From assembly GCA_963576565.1 (NCBI GenBank), contig OY755047.1:34625851-34689850 (forward strand): 64,000 nucleotides of DNA, written 5' to 3'. The notes beneath the pieces are model-generated. The model ran no database searches. It saw only the letters and a list, made by a program, of their open reading frames with translations, and had not been told where the DNA came from. The DNA is from Aspidapion aeneum. Lineage: Eukaryota > Arthropoda > Insecta > Coleoptera > Brentidae. Numbering within the stretch: position 1 is the first letter of the stretch; every line of letters starts with the position of its first letter. The position numbers and the translations under genes are program-made. Shown piece after piece: positions 61,501 to 64,000 of this stretch.

Positions 61501-62419
61501 ATTAAATTTTGCTAACCAATTTCAATGAAGCAGAAAGTATCATGGTAAGGATGGATTGCTCTTTAAAGACCTTTATGAAAACTTGCAGCTCTTCTAAAAA
61601 GGGGGAAATAATCAAACGTGACTCTTTACATACAAAGAGAATATACGGGGTTTTTAAGATACTAGCGATTGAAATGGAAAGATACGCTTTAAATCGACTT
61701 ACCACATAAGCGCACTTGCTTCCACTATCACATTCTTCCTGTATTAGGAAATCGTTTAATTTATCAGCCATTCCTTTGCTGGGTATCACATCAACGTCGG
61801 TCAAAAACACGAATTTCGTATGACAATTTTTACGAGCCACATTTCTTAAATGGTTTTGAGGGTATGCAGCTCGGCTGGACCAGGAACTGTAGGGCTAAAA
61901 GGAAGAAGTTCTTAAGGAACTTCATATTTTCTTTAATGTTACAAATCACAGCATTTAAAAAACTATTTAATAATTTTCTTACCTTACTTAAGCTGAATAA
62001 ACCTGAAACTATACAAATCAAGACGTATCCAACATACAAGAAGTTCTACATCTAAATACAAGCAAAGCATACAACAAAAAAAAAACATCAATCTAACTAA
62101 GGTACCTTACTACGTAGCATTCCAATCTGCGGTATTAAAGACTCTACTAGGCTTACCCTGCCTGGTGCCTTTGCTCTATCATTGCCAATTTCTTTCATCA
62201 GGTCTCTTAATAATTTCGCAGGATTGCCACACTCTATTATGCTCAATCTTTCCTCATCAACTTTAGAGATTTGTGCTTTCTTTTCATTGGGTATAACTAA
62301 GTGAAAAGTCACTTTTTCTTTTATGTGATCATAACACCTGCGTAGATAGAGGATGTACCACAAAAGCATGTTAAGCTCTTTTTCTTTTGAAGCGAAAACT
62401 GCTATTGATATTGGTCCTC
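46357..62419 (-). CDS. B4GAT1: Beta-1,4-glucuronyltransferase 1-like gene (five exons found; 5' exons missing)
   Basis: Golgi type II glycosyltransferase of family GT49. B4GAT1 adds glucuronic acid to xylose as the primer for matriglycan on dystroglycan; in insects several paralogues exist, so the exact substrate is inferred. Exons in - strand order: 62419-62157, 61894-61703, 60535-60396, 58133-57980, 46569-46357, giving 319 residues plus stop. All introns are AG/GT and the phases agree at every joint. Signature features: the DxD metal-binding motif in FVFLTDVDVIPS, then GLARPFHQKVFIYNQYATNF, NFEFLYEPFY, HDERFVGYGYTRNTQ and a C-terminal HWGLQVKRTRPPWREHQN. The N-terminal cytoplasmic tail and membrane anchor are not in the found exons. 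The last intron (11.4 kb) contains a complete LTR retrotransposon in the same orientation. Confidence 0.9.
46895..48744 (-). repeat. 3' LTR of the gypsy element (1850 bp)
   Basis: Unusually long LTR with terminal TGTAAC/GTTACA. It is matched by 54588-56437. Preceded on the left by AAGG. Confidence 0.95.
48745..49080 (-). other. 3' untranslated segment with polypurine tract
   Basis: Between the pol stop and the 3' LTR. On the - strand the last bases before the LTR read CCCAGGGAGAGAGGGTG, the likely polypurine tract. No ORF. Confidence 0.7.
49081..52332 (-). CDS. pol polyprotein (protease, RT, RNase H, integrase), uninterrupted
   Basis: 1083 codons as counted from GTG 52332. The same frame extends upstream to the slippery site, so the true start is by frameshift from gag. 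Aspartic protease: GLVDSGASHSVIG (residues about 53-65). RT: ASPVLIVEKADGSPRFCFDG, YLSSIDLKSAFWQIPL, MPFGLCNSAATQQKLMD and the catalytic YLDD box. RNase H: FTVQCDASNVGLGAVLT and TDHSSLQWL. Integrase: HHCC zinc motif (HLGIYKTLNRVKEIYYWPRM ... CDVCNAQK), then VDLIGPL, SDNGSQF and ERVNKTLE giving DDE. The C-terminal module LAPRYTLGVVKEV resembles the GPY/F region. All key residues are present, so the enzyme could be active. No chromodomain or env follows. Typical of insect Ty3/gypsy elements. Confidence 0.92.
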   Translation of the reverse strand: MEWQSWLDFCRGFFKSGLGSNFSNVEACPTFVQQQSDNRPYVEVRIFGRSVIGLVDSGASHSVIGGPGRDLLNLLEAHIFEATLEKEIKVADGTKQLIEGYVELPLELEGVVKLLKVLVVPGVAHGLILGSDFCRKFNLTLDFKSNCYYLGENESNATEFSVCNGQVLEISRVCPREELSEEQSFQLENMIEKFRTLSSSKLGRTNKIVHHIDTGDALPVKQRHHVMSPYKLKILNEELDKMLELGVVRPSNSPWASPVLIVEKADGSPRFCFDGRRLNSLTKKSAYPLPLVDHVLSRLSGAKYLSSIDLKSAFWQIPLTPESCEKTAFVVAGRGLFEFVCMPFGLCNSAATQQKLMDSVLGPELEPFVFVYLDDIIVLSPSFDTHLRILNQVFDRLASAQLTINLEKCKFVMSSLKYIGFIIDRLGLRTDADKVKAMVEYPVPKTATEIKRFMGLCSWYRRFVKNFSTLAAPINTLLKGKRKSQKILWTEDADKAFRNIKEAMVSAPILASPDFRKEFTVQCDASNVGLGAVLTQKDSSDQDVVIAFASRTLSQTEQKFTTSEKELAAILFAVEKFRGYVEGVRFKVITDHSSLQWLASLKDPVGRLARWSMKLSAYDMEIIHRKGSLNVVPDALSRAPVGSSQENGSSELYLIDVTQESVTEDVWYRKMINNISKEPEKFPDWKYEDSKLWKHVPSELLLRTNFPEWKIVVPKSMRPAVFRECHDSPLSAHLGIYKTLNRVKEIYYWPRMLQDVRKYVKKCDVCNAQKISTQARPGFMGREKKVDFPWQYISVDLIGPLVRSKRGNSWLLVVSDYFSKYCLFCPLAKASSKKITEFVENRVFLMFGTPSVVASDNGSQFISNEFKNMLSRYGVKLYYNANYHPQVNQTERVNKTLETSIRAYIKDMDQRTWDDEIYKIQFALNTSKHEAHEVVPSYLNFGRYVPSNGIFYGNFNAQNATAEQLKQEEYCSEMDKVPEMYKNVRKHLNAAYLKNSRHYNLRKRPADLYHVGDKVWKRNYVLSSKANNFSAKLAPRYTLGVVKEVCGKLVYKLADIKNGKIIGKWHVKDLKPYTGSNQEDFQE
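52389..53885 (-). pseudogene. gag with two zinc knuckles and one in-frame stop
   Basis: Start chosen at the ATG of MASMFEVSY (53885). The capsid-like core includes FDGCRDKNQVVNFLIRVDEL, AVEWFRAQSRNNRF and LRQDFCDQDFDEML. TAG at 52934-52932 (after KKNLLPP) interrupts the frame. The identical frame continues with LALHSITNLQELTEVCRKLE and a nucleocapsid: CFACNDRGHMAHSC is a good CX2CX4HX4C knuckle, while CFGCGKANTIRPNC has Thr in place of His. It ends in GRSGSSQ. The stop may be a CAG-to-TAG mutation or a leaky stop. Without readthrough this copy would make a capsid lacking its RNA-binding domain and no pol. Confidence 0.85.
52413..52419 (-). promoter_or_regulatory. -1 frameshift heptamer AAAAAAC at gag-pol junction
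   Basis: A AAA AAC is in phase with gag codons and lies eight codons before the gag stop. The pol frame is -1 and open from here through 49081. This is a classical slippery sequence; its efficiency is untested. Confidence 0.75.
53886..54587 (-). other. 5' leader of the gypsy element
   Basis: About 700 bp between the 5' LTR and gag. The bases next to the LTR on the - strand read CAAATTTGACGTCCGCAACG, where the primer-binding site is expected; I could not name the tRNA. No ORF. Confidence 0.6.
54588..56437 (-). repeat. 5' LTR of the gypsy element (1850 bp)
   Basis: Matches 46895-48744 over the full length with about five substitutions noted by eye. Flanked by AAGG at 56438. Confidence 0.95.
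56442..57979. other. Rest of the last B4GAT1-like intron, with a foldback-family fragment
   Basis: About 57300-57650 resembles one arm of the 41012-42242 foldback: runs of A with C/G, then GCCATCTTGAAATCCAAGAT followed by GGCG. The remainder is AT-rich with no gene. Confidence 0.5.
57980..58133 (-). CDS. B4GAT1: B4GAT1-like exon (NFEFLYEPFY)
   Basis: Acceptor GGTATTTTGTAG. One base completes the previous Arg codon, then WQQYKDD, HPVTNFEFLYEPFYISTDNV and HDERFVGYGYTRNTQ. Donor GTCTGT at 57979, phase 0. Confidence 0.9.
58340..58620. repeat. Imperfect direct duplication of about 100 bp
   Basis: TTCGCCTCTTTGTCTGAT...ATGTCGCTTGCGCCTTTAGACGATAT recurs as TTCGTCTCTTTGTCAGTT...ATGTCGCATTCTCCCCTTTGGC. 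The copies are clearly diverged. Function unknown. Confidence 0.45.
58670..58928. mobile_element. MITE with 26-bp perfect inverted repeats
   Basis: CGTCGTTGATCTTACAAACT followed by GACGTA at the left (58671-58696) is matched exactly by its complement at 58902-58927. The internal 200 bp has no ORF. Confidence 0.7.
58929..59688. other. Intron sequence with a 55-bp tandem duplication
   Basis: 59528-59580 and 59581-59638 are imperfect copies (CTAAAGAGAG...ACAGAACA). Otherwise unassigned intron sequence. Confidence 0.45.
59689..60364. mobile_element. TIR element beside a B4GAT1-like exon
   Basis: The left end CACACCTAAACATTTCGAAC with GCCGCGCAAC pairs with the right end, complemented, CACACCTGAACATTTCGACG with GCCGCGCAAC. 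Each repeat is about 60 bp with small indels. Its right end is about 30 bp from the donor of exon 60396-60535. No transposase seen. Confidence 0.6.
60396..60535 (-). CDS. B4GAT1: B4GAT1-like exon (FIYNQYATNF)
   Basis: Acceptor TTACTTTTAG. Encodes VPTYEIHEKLAFPPNKTDL and GLARPFHQKVFIYNQYATNF. Donor GTAAGG at 60395, leaving two bases of an Arg codon. An inverted-repeat element begins about 30 bp into the intron. Confidence 0.9.
60536..61702. other. Intron with probable foldback-family fragments
   Basis: Phrases such as CAATATGGCGG (60700), CAAGATGGCGGCG (60838) and TTCTGTTAGCATTAATTTCT (61477) resemble pieces of the 41012-42242 foldback. The boundaries cannot be set. No gene. Confidence 0.4.
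61703..61894 (-). CDS. B4GAT1: B4GAT1-like exon with the DxD motif
   Basis: Acceptor CTTCTTCCTTTTAG. Encodes YPQNHLRNVARKNCHTKFVF then LTDVDVIPSKGMADKLNDFL, ending KCAYV. 64 codons, phase 0 at both ends. The Asp-x-Asp is the nucleotide-sugar metal site of the family. Confidence 0.9.
61895..62156. other. Short B4GAT1-like intron
   Basis: 262-bp intron with donor GTAAGC and a pyrimidine-rich acceptor; nothing else recognised. Confidence 0.6.
62157..62419 (-). CDS. B4GAT1: B4GAT1-like exon (first found)
   Basis: Acceptor ATTTTAG before 62419. Encodes GPISIAVFASKEKELN, LRRCYDHIKEKVTFHLVIP and NDRAKAPGR. Donor GTAAGC at 62156-62151, phase 0. The first two bases finish a codon from an exon not found in the window. 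Confidence 0.88.
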
Positions 62420-62632
62420 CTAAAATGAATGTAAATATTTTGTTAAAATTATGAACACAGACTTCTTTTTTATCTGGATCTTGGATCTGGAGTTTTAGTA
62501 TCCAAGAGAAAGTCGAGATACATAGTCTAGGACCATTGGCTACTATATTTCAGGTCCGAACCGAACTCGTAGCTATTCATTGAACTGTGTGCCCGGTGAT
62601 TTATTAACAAAGAGTGGACCAACAGGACAATA

Positions 62633-63030
62633 AAAATCTTTTCTGATACTCAAGCAGCATTAAGAGCGCTTGATTCCTATACGGTCTCATCGAGAACCGT
62701 AAGGAGCTGCAGGGATTCGCTGAATGCGCTTGGTAGTATTAACATGGATACCAAGGCATTCTGGGCACGAGAGAAATGACCCAGACAAACCAGCGAGGGA
62801 CGCGGCATCTGCCGAATATTCCGGCCCCGTTCCAACCCAAGGGACATCATACAGTGCTGCTAAATCAACTATATTAGAATGGTCGGAGAGTAGTTTCCAA
62901 CAATAATGACTCACTATAATGAGTTCATCAAAGGGCTTAGCCAAAGAAAGAAAGAGAGCTAGGAACATCATTGGACCTACCAGGCAGAAAATACCATACC
63001 ACCCATCCACAGAATGGGACTAACAGGACA
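62633..63030 (+). pseudogene. LINE ORF2 RNase H-domain relic
   Basis: On the + strand IFSDTQAALRALDSYTVSSR is the typical middle of a LINE RNase H domain (Asp in SDTQAAL). After a frameshift near 62735 it continues with LTWIPRHSGHERNDPDKPAR, the WxPGHSG-like motif with Arg for Gly. Similarity fades after about 63030. RT is absent, so this is an isolated 3' fragment. Confidence 0.7.
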
Positions 63031-63199
63031 GACCGAATGTAGACTTTGTATGGAGGATGACGAAACAGTCATCACGAATAAACTGACTTTTTTGGAAGAT
63101 TAGGCATAGTGGTGAGAAACCACTCAAAAGTGAAGCAAAATAGACCCACTGGTAGTCGTATTGGAACGGCCGCAAGGCCCACTTACATATGAATCATCA

Positions 63200-64000
63200 T
63201 CACTTCTTCTCTGAGTAGCATTACAACCTCTCGTGGGTTTTATCCTGAATAATCATAGCCCCCTTCTGCACTCTCTGGTGGTGGTGGTAGGATTTTTACG
63301 CCACCTTTTTACTCCCATGTTCTTAATATCATCTGCAATATCGTCTATTTATCTTTTTTGTGGTTTGTATGTTACTCTCTTTACTGCAGGTCTCCAGTTC
63401 ATTATTTTTCTTGTTGTTCGACCAAATTCGAGATTTTTTGGTAGTTTTAGATATTTTTGGCCGAAAGACATTAGTAGATATGTCCTGGGCTCGATTTTCG
63501 AGGCATTTTCGAATTTAAAACTTTGCAGGCTTTTCAAAATGCCCTCGTAATTATGAGGTCTATCAAAAAGCGGTTTTGATATTTAAAAATTCTCAAAAAT
63601 CTCAGCTCAGGACATGTCTACCTGTTTTATCTATTTCGGCTAGATATAATTCACCCAAATAAACATCAAATTTCTCCTACGATTTGACTAGGTGCCTTTC
63701 ACTAGATGTACAGGGTGAATGAACATATTTCACCTCCGTTAACATTGATCTGAGAGTAATATTTAAAATAGCAAAGTTAAAAGATTTTTCCTGAGTCATC
63801 AGAACCTGATGTCAAAAATAACAAAACACCCTATATTTTATTTTTTAAATCGAAAGAGCTCTTTTTTTCAAAAATTTATAACAAGTTGATATTTGGTTTG
63901 GCCGTTTTTGAGTTATTTGCCTTTGGATTTACCATATTTGACTTAATATAGGATTTCTCCGTTAATATTGATTTAATAATAAAATTTAAATAAAAAAGGT
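63200..64000. other. No gene; possible transposon ends
   Basis: At 63709 TACAGGGTGAATGAACATAT looks like a mariner-type terminal repeat preceded by TA. The other end would be beyond the window. 63185-63240 resembles a LINE 3' end (ATCATCATCAC and the following CTCTGAGTAGCATTACAACC) on the - strand. Both are weak calls. Confidence 0.3.

Noticed and set aside
61830..62039. 69-codon - strand frame across an exon boundary of the glycosyltransferase
   Set aside because: It reads the DxD exon in the wrong frame and includes intron; the phase-consistent acceptor is at 61895-61896.
62687..63010. 107-codon - strand frame with hydrophobic stretches
   Set aside because: Antisense to the LINE RNase H relic; the + strand has the recognisable SDTQAAL and WIPRHSG motifs.

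Overview
This window is animal nuclear DNA, most likely from an insect (possibly a beetle; the order is a weak inference). It is AT-rich and intron-containing, with no bacterial-style operons, and consists mostly of nested transposable elements typical of insects. I recognise two host genes. The first is a secreted trypsin-like serine protease on the + strand: six coding exons between 27745 and 43486, with all splice phases consistent. The second is a beta-1,4-glucuronyltransferase 1-like glycosyltransferase on the - strand: five coding exons between 62419 and 46357, with its 5' exons not found in the window.

Layout. 1-16.2 kb: a broken Jockey/CR1-type LINE (- strand) whose ORF1 was split by an 11.5 kb env-bearing Ty3/gypsy retrotransposon (4207-15688, + strand, 473-bp LTRs, ATAT target duplication). 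16.2-22.3 kb: a field of short inverted-repeat elements (MITEs), including a hAT MITE with a perfect 8-bp duplication and a TGCATG-rich tandem pair. 22.3-27.1 kb: a 5'-truncated RTE LINE, then a mariner-like element with roughly 0.5-kb inverted repeats and a pogo-like MITE, all separated by (TA)n tracts. 27.7-43.5 kb: the protease gene, with introns filled by a hAT-like element, a nested foldback, a LINE inserted in a LINE, two further foldbacks and two copies of a hairpin-ended repeat. 45.0-46.3 kb: a decayed hAT element 37 bp beyond the glycosyltransferase stop codon. 46.4-62.4 kb: the glycosyltransferase gene; its last intron (11.4 kb) holds a 9.5 kb Ty3/gypsy element (46895-56437, - strand, 1850-bp LTRs, AAGG duplication) with an intact pol frame. 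62.6-63.1 kb: a LINE RNase H relic.

How it works together: the host genes are unrelated and converge, with about 2.9 kb between their stop codons. Almost everything else is insertion history. Target duplications fix the order of several insertions, and the near-identical LTRs of both retrotransposons (about 2 and 5 differences counted by eye) mark them as recent. Both retrotransposons show a -1 gag-pol arrangement with candidate slippery heptamers, and each carries one in-frame stop inside gag. I see no tRNA, rRNA, CRISPR array or clearly undescribed enzymatic system. The least explained features are the protease introns built almost wholly from transposons, and the repeat-rich region downstream of env in the first retrotransposon.
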